This document shows, in pieces, positions 1 to 11,000 of a DNA stretch of 64,000 nucleotides. Position numbers and translations under genes: made by a program. Source of the DNA: Craspedostauros australis (taxonomy: Eukaryota > Bacillariophyta > Bacillariophyceae > Mastogloiales > Achnanthaceae); NCBI GenBank assembly GCA_026770025.1, contig JAMXDE010000049.1:124001-188000 (forward strand), in the 5' to 3' direction. The notes below the pieces were generated by a model. That model was not told the DNA's origin and did not search any database. It was given only the letters and a program-made list of their open reading frames with translations. Position 1 is the first letter of the stretch. The number at the start of each line of letters is the position of its first letter.

Positions 1-983
1 AGTATGCCTGCCTCGTTTGGCGGTGTCTCAGTTTGGGAGTGATCGAGGCGCATTGGATAGCCCCAACGATGGCCCGGGCAGGGAGAGCACAGAAGGACGA
101 ACATGTCCTCCGGCCTGATGACGTTGGCATCTGGCAGTGGTGCTTGCAGTGGGAAGCGCAACGGCGAACTCATTCTACAGCGGATTGTGTTGTAGTCGTA
201 TCGTGCCGTCTCGCAACGGAGCATGCGGTGTGGCCGTCTCGATTGTGAGCCCGTGGTGTACTGAGTGCTGAGAGTACGAGGATGGAGTGGCCTTGGTACG
301 ACCTATTATACCAACACGGCGACCCGTCAATGTGGATTGTTGTTCTTCGTGGTGGGGCTGAAATGTGGGTTTCTCGTTGTTTCAAAAGGTGCGCGCCAAC
401 ATGTAATTACCGTTTCAAAGCTCAAACATCAACAAGCCACTTTCGAAGATTCATCAATTCTCTTGGTCGCACTTCGGATCAGATCGTCACAATCAGCCAT
501 CTGTCACATCGAGATCCAATTGTGTCACTGGAATTCTTGGCGCCACGCATCACATGCTGTTCTCATTACCACATCCAGACGCGCATCCCAACACGAACCA
601 CAACACGATTCATGAAGTCCCCTTGCTGGCTGATGCGCCTCTGGCGTACCCAGACGCACGGCTTCAACAACGACACTGTTGTGGTGAGCAGGACTGTGTC
701 TGGACGAGGAGGTCCAGCGGTGGAGTAGTCGTACAGACAGAGAGCAACCCAGTTCTGCAACCACGAGAACACCCAATTGTTTGTCTCCGCCACCAAGTTG
801 TGTGCAGTTGTCTCTGTGTTCGTTCGCTATGGCGCGATGTGGCGTGTCGTGGTAGGTGCGTGGCCCAGATCAAAGATGTGAAGAACTCACAATTTGGAAA
901 CGACCACAAATCCAAAACCAAACCAAAGGCAAACGCCAAACATCAAATCCATCGCAGCCATCACCACCACATAAACATTGACA
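1..983. other. Intergenic region, left edge
   Basis: I see no supported gene here. Short open frames exist on both strands, but they overlap one another and show no recognisable domain or signal sequence. The last ~100 bases, rich in CAAAxCC and CATCACC, are the likely 5' untranslated region of the metallopeptidase gene that follows. Confidence 0.5.
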
Positions 984-2303
984 ATGAAGCTCACCCTCTC
1001 TTCGATCGCTCTTCTTGCCAGCACCATCGGTCTGGAACCACAGGGCTCGCTTGCCGCAAACACATCCACAGGAGGTCCCCTCAGCAGAGTCTCCGCGGCA
1101 GAAAAGCATCGCAGCAGGCACCCTGACTTCGAAAGAGCGCTGCAGCTGCGTCTGCTCCAGGACGAGGAAGGCGGGGAGGCCCACAATGCCCGGTCTCTGG
1201 CATCAGACGACTGCGAGTCCGAACTCAGCAGGTACGCGCTGTCGCTCCTGAACCAAATGAGCGCCCAAGATGCCTCCGCCCTCTTCGTGGATGCCTTGGC
1301 AGACAAGATTGCGTTCGTCCACAAGATCGTGATTGACAAGAGCGAGGATGACGAGTACTTCGGCGAGAACGGCGAGTACACGGACGAGCTGCTGTCGCGG
1401 ATGGACGACATCGAGCGCTTCTACGGCCTCGGAACAACTACCTCCACGACGGAAGAGCAGCCTTCGATCCTCCTTGGCGCGCACGGGTCCGCCATCGCCA
1501 TCCGCAGCGTCCGCGTGAGGTTCTGCGAACTGATTCGTTCGTCTCCCAGGTTTGATTGCGACGGCTACGCCGACGAGGTCAACAGGATCATCAACAGGAT
1601 CCCGGGAAGATACAGCAACCCCTTGCTGACGATGAATGCCTTCGTCGCCAACAGCGACTTCGCCAGGGACTTCAATGACATCGACAGCAGCTCCATAAAA
1701 ACGACCATCGCCTTCGGAGACGGCATCCTCACCTACATGGAGTCGACCGGCCATGCGTCGGATCATGATCCCGACTTCGTCCTGGCGCACGAGTACGGCC
1801 ACGTGCTGCAGATCGAAAACGGCATGTACAAGATCCGCTCGGACGGGACCATCAGCAGCAGCCTGCGCTCCCGGCTGGAGCTCATGGCCGATGCCTTCGC
1901 TGCGTACTACATGGCCCACAACCGCGGCGGGGCATTGCCGACCGACGAGATTGATGAGATCTCCACGCGGGCAGCCACCATGGGTGACTTCCTCGACGGT
2001 CCGGAGAGCGTGCACGGGACCCCAGGACAACGCGAATGCGCCGCCATTTGGGGTGCCAACTTCGCGAAGTCCAAAGCGCAGGCGCTGACGAGCGTGGAAG
2101 ACTTCGAAACCGCCTTCGACCAAGTGTACGCCGACGTCGAGCTTGGCAAATCCGAGGTCTGTCCCAACCTCAAGGCAATCGTGGCTTGCGACGAATCCAG
2201 CGACGACGACAGCAGCTCATTCGACAGCAGAAGAGTGGTGCTGTCGGTCAGCTTGATCGTGGGTGCGGTCGGAACTGCCCTTTCATTCTTTTCCTTCCTG
2301 TAG
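984..2303 (+). CDS. Secreted, membrane-anchored neutral zinc metallopeptidase
   Basis: A predicted 439-residue protein. The N terminus (MKLTLSSIALLASTIG...) is a signal peptide. The catalytic signature is HEYGH at residues 269-273, followed by ELMAD at 299-303, whose Glu is the likely third zinc ligand; a later HGTPGQR segment also fits. The order HEYGH-xxQ...R-x-ELxAD...HGTxxQR resembles the bacterial neutral zinc metallopeptidase family (YpfJ type, PF04228). The last ~24 residues are hydrophobic after an acidic Ser/Asp stretch, which could be a C-terminal membrane anchor or a GPI signal. The start is the ATG at 984 because it gives a clean signal peptide; the frame stays open two codons further upstream without an ATG. 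The gene is more GC-rich than its surroundings. Acting outside the cell or in the secretory pathway is inferred. No intron is needed. Confidence 0.75.
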   Translation: MKLTLSSIALLASTIGLEPQGSLAANTSTGGPLSRVSAAEKHRSRHPDFERALQLRLLQDEEGGEAHNARSLASDDCESELSRYALSLLNQMSAQDASALFVDALADKIAFVHKIVIDKSEDDEYFGENGEYTDELLSRMDDIERFYGLGTTTSTTEEQPSILLGAHGSAIAIRSVRVRFCELIRSSPRFDCDGYADEVNRIINRIPGRYSNPLLTMNAFVANSDFARDFNDIDSSSIKTTIAFGDGILTYMESTGHASDHDPDFVLAHEYGHVLQIENGMYKIRSDGTISSSLRSRLELMADAFAAYYMAHNRGGALPTDEIDEISTRAATMGDFLDGPESVHGTPGQRECAAIWGANFAKSKAQALTSVEDFETAFDQVYADVELGKSEVCPNLKAIVACDESSDDDSSSFDSRRVVLSVSLIVGAVGTALSFFSFL

Positions 2304-3062
2304 AGGGACTCAGTGCGGTGCCTTCCCCACTTCACCGCCAACTCGCCAGGAACGGAATCATTTCACTCAACGAAGAAAAGATCCATTTTGGCGCCACCAC
2401 ACCAAACTATTCTATTCTATACAATTACACGTAATACTTGCACCAAGCACATCTTTACGCAACACCGCATTGCTCGGAGGCAGGGCTGTCCCATACGGGC
2501 TGCTCGTGCTCTGAATTCCGTCCTGTTGCGTTCCACTTGCATTCACTCCACTCTGCGCCACTCCGTTTGAGCCGCGCGGCACAGATGATGCGAGCACTTG
2601 TTTTGGTGCGCAATCGCTGCCGCTGCCACACAAACCCAAGGCTGCTCTTGTGTCACGGACACTGTGCCCCACGGTTGTGGTGTTCCACGGGTTTGGGTTG
2701 GTTCTGCGCGGTGTCGCTTCTGGGAGACGCACGTACTAGTACGAACATGGTCGTTTGGTTGTTCGTTCGAGGTACTGTGGCGGTTCACGCAAAATCTCCT
2801 TGTGTCTCCCTGGCGAATGAACAGACGAACGAACGGACGAACGGACGATACTCCTGCGATTCTGTTTGTAAATGTAAAACTAGATTAGATTGAGTAGTAT
2901 CATCCATTCCCGCTTCAACCATTCCCATGTATCGATTGCATCAAAGTCCATGTAGTCGATGAAAGGCGGAGGGATGAATTGTGTGGCATTCGTGCGGCTT
3001 GTTGGAAATGTCGTATGAACAAGTGTTGATAATTGCGGTGCTCCGAACTTGTCTCTTTGTCA

Positions 3063-3076
3063 TGTCGCATGAGACA
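3063..3076. promoter_or_regulatory. Near-palindromic 14-mer, variant copy
   Basis: TGTCGCATGAGACA differs by one base from the TGTCNNATAAGACA consensus seen at 20768, 27738 and 45261. The arms TGTC and GACA are inverted repeats. It lies about 670 bases upstream of the ATG at 3742. A role as a transcription-factor site is inferred only from recurrence and symmetry. Confidence 0.35.
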
Positions 3077-3623
3077 CGTTTTGGAGGAGTGAGAATATGT
3101 CCCAGGATCGACGTTCGTCCGGAATGATCACGTGGTTTCGCGTTGTGTCGTGTGGGCGAACAGCTGCGCGCGATAGTTTGTGTCGTCGCCATGTTTTGTG
3201 CGTGTGCGTGTTCGGTGCGGCGAAAATGAGGGAGGCCACCAAGAAGAGGACGGAGCAGCTTTGCGTGGCTGAATGATGGGCAGAATGCGCGGAGCAACTG
3301 CACAGGAGAAGCCAAGGCAGGACTATTGGTGCTGGGAGAGAGGAGAAAGCGACTGGGCAGCTCGTACATACATGTATTGGCAGGGAGTCTGATGAACCAA
3401 CTTGATGCCCATAGGCACAACCTCCCCATCCACCAGTCCAAAGGCTCCGCGAGTGCGCTCTTACACGAGCACCACTATTCGTGCTGATAGGAGCGGAGTG
3501 CTCCAACTGCTCATTGGCTGAAGAAGAGGGAGCGCTGCTTGGTTTGGCGCGAAGCTTGTCCCAAGCCTCGTCTCTCTACTCGTATTCCATTGTATATCAT
3601 AATAGTTGCAAGAGTACGCCCTA

Positions 3624-3657
3624 TATTGTATGATATATTGTATAATATCATACAATA
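3624..3657. repeat. AT-rich perfect inverted repeat (hairpin)
   Basis: Two 13-base arms, TATTGTATGATAT at 3624-3636 and its exact complement at 3645-3657, are separated by 8 bases. The hairpin ends 84 bases before the ATG at 3742. Similar AT-rich palindromes sit near other gene ends in this window. Confidence 0.75.
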
Positions 3658-3741
3658 GATCGTCCTAGAGCACTGCGAGTACACAAACAATACGAGCAGA
3701 GCCAAGGCGGACATCATTGTCAATCATCATTGTCAATCATC

Positions 3742-6700
3742 ATGAAGCCAAAGAACACGAAGAGCAAGTCGAAGAAGACCAGAGGATCGTCAGCATCAGC
3801 TTCTGCATCAACAGCAGCAGACACCGAGAGTGGCAATGATAGTGGCAATGCCACCAACAACAGCACGGGAGCAGCGCAGCGAAGGTTGAGCAACAAGCAG
3901 CGTCTGTCGGCGGCGCTCGAATCGCACAGAGCGACGCCAACCGAATCTGCGTCCACCACAGCATCATCCTCGGCTTCGTCTGCATCTTCCTTTTCGATGC
4001 CGTTGGTGGACCCAGATGCAGGCAGAGCCCCTTCATCCTCTCGCAGCAGACGAGGCAGAGCATCCACGTCGACGTCGTTGTCGACATCACCCTCCACAAC
4101 AGACAACGCACCAGCAGATTTCTTTCGGAAACCGCTTCATGAGGATGCCCCTGCGTTTGGCGACTTTGCCGACAATCATCATCATCAACAGCATCAACAG
4201 CAGCAGAAGGTTGGCAAGGATGATGAATGGAGCACTCCCGATGGCTGGGCATGGCCCCAGTCCGATGACAATCAATCCAGCAACCAATCCAGCAACCAAT
4301 CCAGCAACCAATCCAATGCCAAATCTGCAAGCAAAGCCAGATCGAAGTCCAGATCCGGTACAACAAGCAGCCGAACGAGACAGCGCAACAGAGGTTCCAA
4401 AGCAGACGCTACCAATACAGCCAATGCAGGCAATACAGGCAATACAGGCAATACATCCGACACAATCAATGCAATGCATACAATGACTGAAACCATACAG
4501 GAAGACAGCGAGGCCGATCTGAACTGGGATGCCAACTTCTCGCCGCTCTTTCCATCACCGACATCATCCTCGCCTGATCAGAGTCCCGTTGGTTCTGCCG
4601 GACGTCGCCCAGCATCGTTGCGAGAGAAGCTTCAGCAGGATGCGGCTTCCGTTTGCACGTACAAATCTGATGCCATGTCCATGCCGTCTCTCGTGTCATT
4701 CTCTCCCAACTCTGTCAGCAGTCGCAAGAAGATCAAGAACCGGTTGGTGCTCTCGCCGTCTCACAAAGCCAAGCGGAATGTATCCACCGCGAGCAATGGC
4801 GTGAGCATGAGTCCTTCGGAGACTTCAGACTCGCAACTACCCAATGGTCATGCATTGACCAACGTTGCTGTTCTTTCACCTCCTCTCATTTCTATGGAAC
4901 CGGTGGAGGCACCAGGCTCAACCAACACACACAATGCAACGACGTCCGTGACCACGCAAGAACCTCAGGCAGATGGCGTGCAGAGCGATGCGCAGCAGGC
5001 GACGCAGTGGTACCAAAAACAGCAGCAACAACAGCAACAACAGCAACAACAACAGCTGCAGCATGAACGCTCACAAGAGGATACACCCCATGGCGAAACA
5101 GATTCAGATTGCTCATGGACAGATGATGAAGGTGAAGAAGAAAAGAAGGAGAACAACGGGCAAAATGCTCGCTTCGCCAAAGGTAGAAGCACCTCGTTGG
5201 TCCTCTCCAGAACTAACATTGGACACGCATCACCTTTCACAGATGACACACAGGCAGCAGCGGCAGAAAAAGAAGCAGAAACAACAAAACAGCCGCATCC
5301 TGACGTGGGGCCATCGCGATCGCTGTCATTGCCGCCAACCATGTTCGCATCGGCGATAGCAGCGATCGCGATAGAGTCGGACGATGATGATGGCTCCAAG
5401 GGGAAAACGACAGCATCCAGGGACGGATTTATCCTCAAAGCGGAACCCTCCTTCTCAACCTTCGTGCAGCCACATGCACGGTCGGACTATGCCCTCTTGA
5501 GATCGCCTGTTGGGTTGAAACGGTTGGGGATCGTTCCAGCAAACTCATCAACATCCGCTTCCACATCAACCTCGGCATACGAATCGGCATCAGTATCAGC
5601 CTCATCGCGCTTGTCTGCTACGTCAGAACCGATCGCAGACAGAGAAAGCCAGTCAAAGCCACCCAGACAAGCATCCGGCAGTTCCAGCGTCGCTGGCAAC
5701 CGCGTCAACGCCAACGCCAAACACCCGTTGACAGCACCCACCGAACGGGTCTCGTTCTCGTCTCACGGGTCGACGTCCGTGCCGTCAATCCCGCCACCAC
5801 CTCTGTCACATCCGACATCCATGTCAACACCCAACACTGCCTCGTCGAGCGGCCGTCGTCGCAAGCTCAAGCACGACCCTGCCTTCCCCGAGATGGACTT
5901 CCCAGATCTGCCCTTCAACATGAGCGCAGGAAGCAGCAACACGACGCATCTCCAGACCCCGGCCGCCTCGACAGAAGATGACAAGCGCAGATCCAAGTCA
6001 CCTGACTCCACCTCCACGCGCCGCAGGCGCAGACGTTCCACCGACGATGCCCGTAGTCGCCGCAGCCGTCGCAGCACCGGCAGCGTGCCACGCAGCCAAC
6101 ACAACGATTCCTTGCGGCTCTCCGTGCATTCCAACGCCACCACCAGGTCGTCCGTCAGGAACAACCTCGCATCCATCCTTTCCACATCCATACTCTCTAA
6201 ATCCGATCATGTGGTGTCCAAATCCGCGATTGCAGCCAAGCCGAAGTTTGAAACAACGGCCACGCCCAAGGCGGACTTGGAATCAGATCTGAAATCCGTG
6301 TCCAAATCGGTCAAGTCCAAACGATCGAAGAAGTCCAAGCGGAGAAGCAGCAGCAAGGACCACAGAGGCCGTTCGAAGGACGACGATGGTGACGAGGGCA
6401 GCCATCGATCCAGACGCAGCACGCGATCGCGGCATCGAAAGTCGCGTTCGAAGGGTAAGATCGACCCGCCGGGCAACAGCATCAGCCGCCATTCCATTCG
6501 CTCCACGCATTCCGTCGACAATCGCAGCACGTCATCGAAGCCGTATCCAACAGTGACGCAACTGCGGTCCATGTCTCTGGAACCTAAACGGGACGAGCAT
6601 GGATCAAGTGAGCACGACCACTCATCAGTAGCGACGCCTACAAGTACGGCGGCGGCATCAGCAGCATCGATGTTGACGGCGAAGCTACATCCGCCGAAGA

Positions 6701-8070
6701 GCCCCGTCTCCACACGACTCTCCTCCAGATCCAGACGGCACAGCAAAGTTGAGAACAGTGGCGATACCAGCAGCGTCCGAGATCCGAGCCTTCCGCGCAA
6801 CGATAGCTCTGTGAACGAGGACGGCAAGGGTGACGTTGACGTCGACGTCGATGTGGACGCAGAACTTCTTGGCTCAGTCCACTCCGCAGGCCGTCCAAGC
6901 TCTTCTCTCTCCATCAACCGAGATGCACGCAAGAGGAGCTCGAGCAACCAATCGCTCAACACACGTCGCCGTCCCTCGAAGGAACGGCCGCCAGTCTCCG
7001 ACGACGATGATATCAAGTCGGTAAGGTCTCACAGCACCGGTGGTGGACGGCATCGTCGTCGCCACAGATCATCCAAATCGCGCAGCCGCCATTCGTCATC
7101 GGGCCATCACAAGCGAAGAGAGCGAACGGGATCGTTGCAGCCATCTGCAGGTGCCAGCGTGGGTTCCTACGAAACCGCAGGGTCGCACGCGTCAAAAAGC
7201 AATCAAAGGCACTTGTCTTCGTTGAACGATCTGGGCCTGCAGCATTCGATCCATACGACAGCGACTTCGACCGCCTCCGTGGATCATTCGTTGTCTCCTG
7301 GCAACCGCAGGCCGTCCAGCGTCGCGGACTTTCATGGTCCGAAGCAATACAACCACAGCAAGTCCACGGATATCACCTCGTTGATATCACCTCCGACACG
7401 GAAGCGGCGTTGCAAGAAGCTGGAGCGCTTGGCCATCCTGAATGCGAAGGCTGCGATCGGCAACCTGGACGAATCTGAACATACTGGACCGTCCATCACC
7501 ACCGCATCCGTCGGAGCCTCCTCTTCAATCGACAACTCGTCCGTATCCACTCGCAATCAGAGGCAGCGGCACACCAATCTTCACAGCAGCGGCAGCGTTG
7601 GCGGCAGCTTGGGTTCATCGGATCACGGGAGGCGCAGCCATCATAATCAGCAGCAGCATTCCATTTCACCATCATCACGAACACTACGAACACCACGCTC
7701 GTCAGGTGAACTCCCCATCTCGCACAGCAACCCGAACAGCGAGTACAAGGGCATCCTCCCAGCGCTGGCACCACGCGCACGCAAGGACGGGATGTTGCAC
7801 CTGGTGTCCCCGCAGCGCAGCAAGCGCAACCGAAAGATGTCCCAGCAACGCAAGTCGCAGGTGCACGGCAGCCTCGCGAAGCTGCTGCTGGACGACAAGG
7901 ACGAGCGCGTGTTGCGGGAGGGTGATACGATCCAATTCTCCGGTGAAGGCCGGGTGCGGAAGGATGCGGATGGCACGCACCGCCTCGTGTTTCATCTGGT
8001 GTCAGAAGTGCTGACGGATCGTGGTGACGACGACTGTGGTGGTGATGGCGCTGATGACGAGACAGGCTGA
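3742..8070 (+). CDS. Ser/Arg-rich disordered protein, unknown function
   Basis: A predicted 1442-residue protein from the ATG at 3742, preceded by a duplicated TCAATCATCAT. Almost all of it is low complexity: Ser/Thr/Ala-rich runs, four NQSS repeats encoded by a 12-base tandem repeat near 4270-4320, GNT repeats, a 12-glutamine run at residues 427-438, and several RS/SR, RRRR and KSKR blocks between about residues 750 and 1200. The final ~80 residues are more ordered, with a helix-like HGSLAKLLLDDKDERVLREGD segment followed by FSGEGRVRK and an acidic tail. No catalytic motif, signal peptide or membrane segment is visible. The RS-type composition recalls RNA-processing or chromatin proteins, but that is composition alone. 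The uninterrupted frame over 4.3 kb makes it a real gene. I do not recognise the family. Confidence 0.8.
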   Translation: MKPKNTKSKSKKTRGSSASASASTAADTESGNDSGNATNNSTGAAQRRLSNKQRLSAALESHRATPTESASTTASSSASSASSFSMPLVDPDAGRAPSSSRSRRGRASTSTSLSTSPSTTDNAPADFFRKPLHEDAPAFGDFADNHHHQQHQQQQKVGKDDEWSTPDGWAWPQSDDNQSSNQSSNQSSNQSNAKSASKARSKSRSGTTSSRTRQRNRGSKADATNTANAGNTGNTGNTSDTINAMHTMTETIQEDSEADLNWDANFSPLFPSPTSSSPDQSPVGSAGRRPASLREKLQQDAASVCTYKSDAMSMPSLVSFSPNSVSSRKKIKNRLVLSPSHKAKRNVSTASNGVSMSPSETSDSQLPNGHALTNVAVLSPPLISMEPVEAPGSTNTHNATTSVTTQEPQADGVQSDAQQATQWYQKQQQQQQQQQQQQLQHERSQEDTPHGETDSDCSWTDDEGEEEKKENNGQNARFAKGRSTSLVLSRTNIGHASPFTDDTQAAAAEKEAETTKQPHPDVGPSRSLSLPPTMFASAIAAIAIESDDDDGSKGKTTASRDGFILKAEPSFSTFVQPHARSDYALLRSPVGLKRLGIVPANSSTSASTSTSAYESASVSASSRLSATSEPIADRESQSKPPRQASGSSSVAGNRVNANAKHPLTAPTERVSFSSHGSTSVPSIPPPPLSHPTSMSTPNTASSSGRRRKLKHDPAFPEMDFPDLPFNMSAGSSNTTHLQTPAASTEDDKRRSKSPDSTSTRRRRRRSTDDARSRRSRRSTGSVPRSQHNDSLRLSVHSNATTRSSVRNNLASILSTSILSKSDHVVSKSAIAAKPKFETTATPKADLESDLKSVSKSVKSKRSKKSKRRSSSKDHRGRSKDDDGDEGSHRSRRSTRSRHRKSRSKGKIDPPGNSISRHSIRSTHSVDNRSTSSKPYPTVTQLRSMSLEPKRDEHGSSEHDHSSVATPTSTAAASAASMLTAKLHPPKSPVSTRLSSRSRRHSKVENSGDTSSVRDPSLPRNDSSVNEDGKGDVDVDVDVDAELLGSVHSAGRPSSSLSINRDARKRSSSNQSLNTRRRPSKERPPVSDDDDIKSVRSHSTGGGRHRRRHRSSKSRSRHSSSGHHKRRERTGSLQPSAGASVGSYETAGSHASKSNQRHLSSLNDLGLQHSIHTTATSTASVDHSLSPGNRRPSSVADFHGPKQYNHSKSTDITSLISPPTRKRRCKKLERLAILNAKAAIGNLDESEHTGPSITTASVGASSSIDNSSVSTRNQRQRHTNLHSSGSVGGSLGSSDHGRRSHHNQQQHSISPSSRTLRTPRSSGELPISHSNPNSEYKGILPALAPRARKDGMLHLVSPQRSKRNRKMSQQRKSQVHGSLAKLLLDDKDERVLREGDTIQFSGEGRVRKDADGTHRLVFHLVSEVLTDRGDDDCGGDGADDETG
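4271..4320 (+). repeat. 12-base coding tandem repeat (NQSS)n
   Basis: The unit CAATCCAGCAAC is repeated about four times and encodes NQSS repeats inside the Ser-rich protein at 3742-8070. Such repeats change length by slippage in frame. Confidence 0.8.
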
Positions 8071-11000
8071 ACACGCTAATCGTGGCTTGTTTGAACACCC
8101 CACGATCGTGGATCATGGGAGCATCATAGTGAATGTGATGTTCGCCATGGCCACGTTGCACGGAGATCGCGCGAATGAGTCCGTATTGCCGTGTGTACGT
8201 TCGACGCGCGGTAGGTAGAGCAGGGCAATGCGCAGAAGTAGTGGAGTACGAGAAGAATAGATCTGTTGTGCTATTACGTGCAGACTTACCTGCGCAGTTC
8301 CTGCCATGAAAGGCCATGCTGTAGAGTTGGTCCCGCAGGTACTCGTGCCACGCCATCATGAGGCAGTATACTCTTGTCCTTGGTGCATAGTATACTAGCA
8401 GGTGTACGACCTATGGCGCAAACGAAGGGTAAAAGTAAAAGTAGAAGCGCAAGTACTACCGGTCAACTCTTCTCGTTGCTGTTCTGGATGCTCCGTTGCA
8501 CTCGAAGAAAAGTGATGCCCCAACAAGATCCCGTTGGTATCGCATGATACTGACATTGCTGCCCTCTCCGCAGGGACAAGACAGGAAAGCATGACGGTTG
8601 TCAGAAATGGAGACAGGCGGTTGCTGTCGACTGACAATAGAGGGGTTCGAGTGGCCCCAGAAGTTGGGTACTGGGACACGCCGGGCTGTCCGAATTCCAG
8701 GGGGAGCCCCGCTATTGAAACTTGTCTGGACGCAATGGAGACAGCCACTTTCGTGGGGATTTAGGTCTTTGCAATGCCCATGTGACGTCACGATTCGCTT
8801 TCTTCCTTCCCTTTTTCCCACACTGTTTCGTCAAACTGTTTGTTTCCTCATGGTACCAACATTGTTTTTCGCATTTTTGCCCAATCTGAACCAAAATGAT
8901 TGATTCGATTGTCCAAATCTCTCTCTTTTTGTATCTCCTGTACGCGAATCATCGCATGATTCTTGTCTCTTCTTGTTTATTTCTGTCAAAACAATGCACA
9001 CTGTTAAAAAATAAGGACGATAATGCCAAAACTTGAGTACTTTGATCTGTGGTCTATTCGTGTTGTTGGCAACGAGGAGGAGCGTTGGTTTCTTGTGTGG
9101 CAATCCATGCTCAACTCTCAACTCAACTCATTCAGAAACTTGTTGACAACACTGCCAATTGACGCTACCTCCTCCCTCCCTTCCTTCCAAGTCAACTTCA
9201 TCTGCAGAGCAAGTATGTAGCTCATGTGGAAGTGGGATCGAGAGTGGAAGAAGAAGCATGTCATGCCAAGAACCCAAGCCATGCCAACAAACAATCCCCA
9301 ACAACAAATAGACTCCAACACAACAGTCTCCCACCCTCTCATACTCAGCCATGCCATACTTGGCATTCAACAAACACCCATCCATCTATCCATCCCTGCC
9401 ACACCATGCCATGCCAATGTGCCTCTAGAGATAGATAGTATCGACACCTGGGGGATGCTCCATCCTGTCTCATATCACACCAAACAAAGACTGTCCCAGC
9501 TGTATGGACAACCTGATGGGATCCATCACACATTTCCTCACTGTAGCAAAGCAACAGAGTTGTCATTCATTGCAGAACCTCCTGTCTGTCACAGATGTGC
9601 AGTGCACCAAGTCATGGGCTTGGCATGCTATGCTTACGTCACTGATCATTTCAGCAATGACACCATCATCCTTTGCAACAATTGAAGTGGGCATGCATGG
9701 TGTATACATTGTTCCTTTGCTCTGTCTTCACCATCTCATCAGACCACACATTGCCAATGCAAAAACAGCAGGCAAAGCATCCAGCGAAGTATCTGCCAGA
9801 CACCAACGTACAACAAATTCATCAGCATTTTTCAACATGCAGACTGCATTCTGTATTCTGAAACAACTCGCCAATCAGAACACAGCATGCGGCAGGAGCT
9901 GAAACATCTGCCAACGATCAACAATGAGTGGGCGGCTCCAGACAGCAGCTGGAGAGCTTCTGATCACACCCAACAACTTCACGCACGGCTGAGCATTGAT
10001 CAGAGTATTCTGCCACCTCCAGCTATCAATGCATCAGCAGTGATCCTTGCCAGATGTCATTTGGCAAGCAGTAGTGAATTGGCAGTGATGATTTACAAGA
10101 GAGAGAGAAGGAGGAGCATCCAGCACACCACTTGACCCAACCAGAGAATCCACAGTTTACCCAACCAAGAGATTCCAGAAAAGCATATCCAGAAGAGAGC
10201 TGAGCATGCACGTTGGCAAGTTCCGCTCACGGAAGCCTACGATCGTGGAAGATGGTATTGGTTGATAGTCGTTCGTTTGCTATTTCATTACGTTGGCACT
10301 CCAATCCTCTTGATGTCTGTTCGTTCTCTTGCCTGATGCTCTCGGTGCTTCAATCTGTTTTGTAGATTCAGTCTCCAACTATGAGTCGGTGTGCGAGATG
10401 CTCTCTTGCTGCTATTTGTTCTCTCTCTTTCTGTCTCAGCATTATGTGCTTTGTGCTACACCATGCTCCGTGTTCGATGCGTACTCCGCATTCGACACTC
10501 CATTCATTCAGTACTGGTTCCTACTCCATGAGTACTTACCATTTGAAGTTCATCTCCCATATCCATGATCTTGATGCCCTTCGGTCATCGGATCTTTGCC
10601 TCCTGCTCTGACTTGGAGACAGATGTCGACGTGGTGACACGATGACATCCTGTCAACGTCAGTAGGCGTCCTTCTGCTCTCCAGATGTCACGTTCCATTG
10701 GTGATGCAGTAGTCTGTCAGATGATATCGTCATCTGAGGTTAAGTTGGGAAGTACCTCAAGATTCTCTTGGTACCATACATCTCCATTGATGGATGGACG
10801 GACGATATTTCCAATTCTCTCAGAAATCGTCGATTGCAAATTTCCTCCAGACATTCTGCTCATTTTCGTGTGTTCCATTTCCACTGTAATTCTGACAAAT
10901 CACAGCATACTATTGACACGAATGTAGTTGTACCGTTCGTACATGAATAAGAGATTAACAGGTGAACGATGCACATATACACGTACATCTTGACATATAC

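Larger units (their letters stand above)
2304..3741. other. Intergenic region
   Basis: No gene can be supported. The stretch contains a GAACGAACGGACGAAC-type short tandem repeat near 2823-2850, a TGTCGCATGAGACA site at 3063 and an AT-rich hairpin at 3624-3657, just ahead of the next gene. Confidence 0.5.

Noticed and set aside
1203-2123. 306-codon open frame antisense to the metallopeptidase
   Set aside because: It is a by-product of GC-rich codon use in the real gene; no domain or start signal.
9224-10135. Possible retroelement fragment in CA-rich DNA
   Set aside because: No protease, integrase or reverse-transcriptase motif, no terminal repeats seen.
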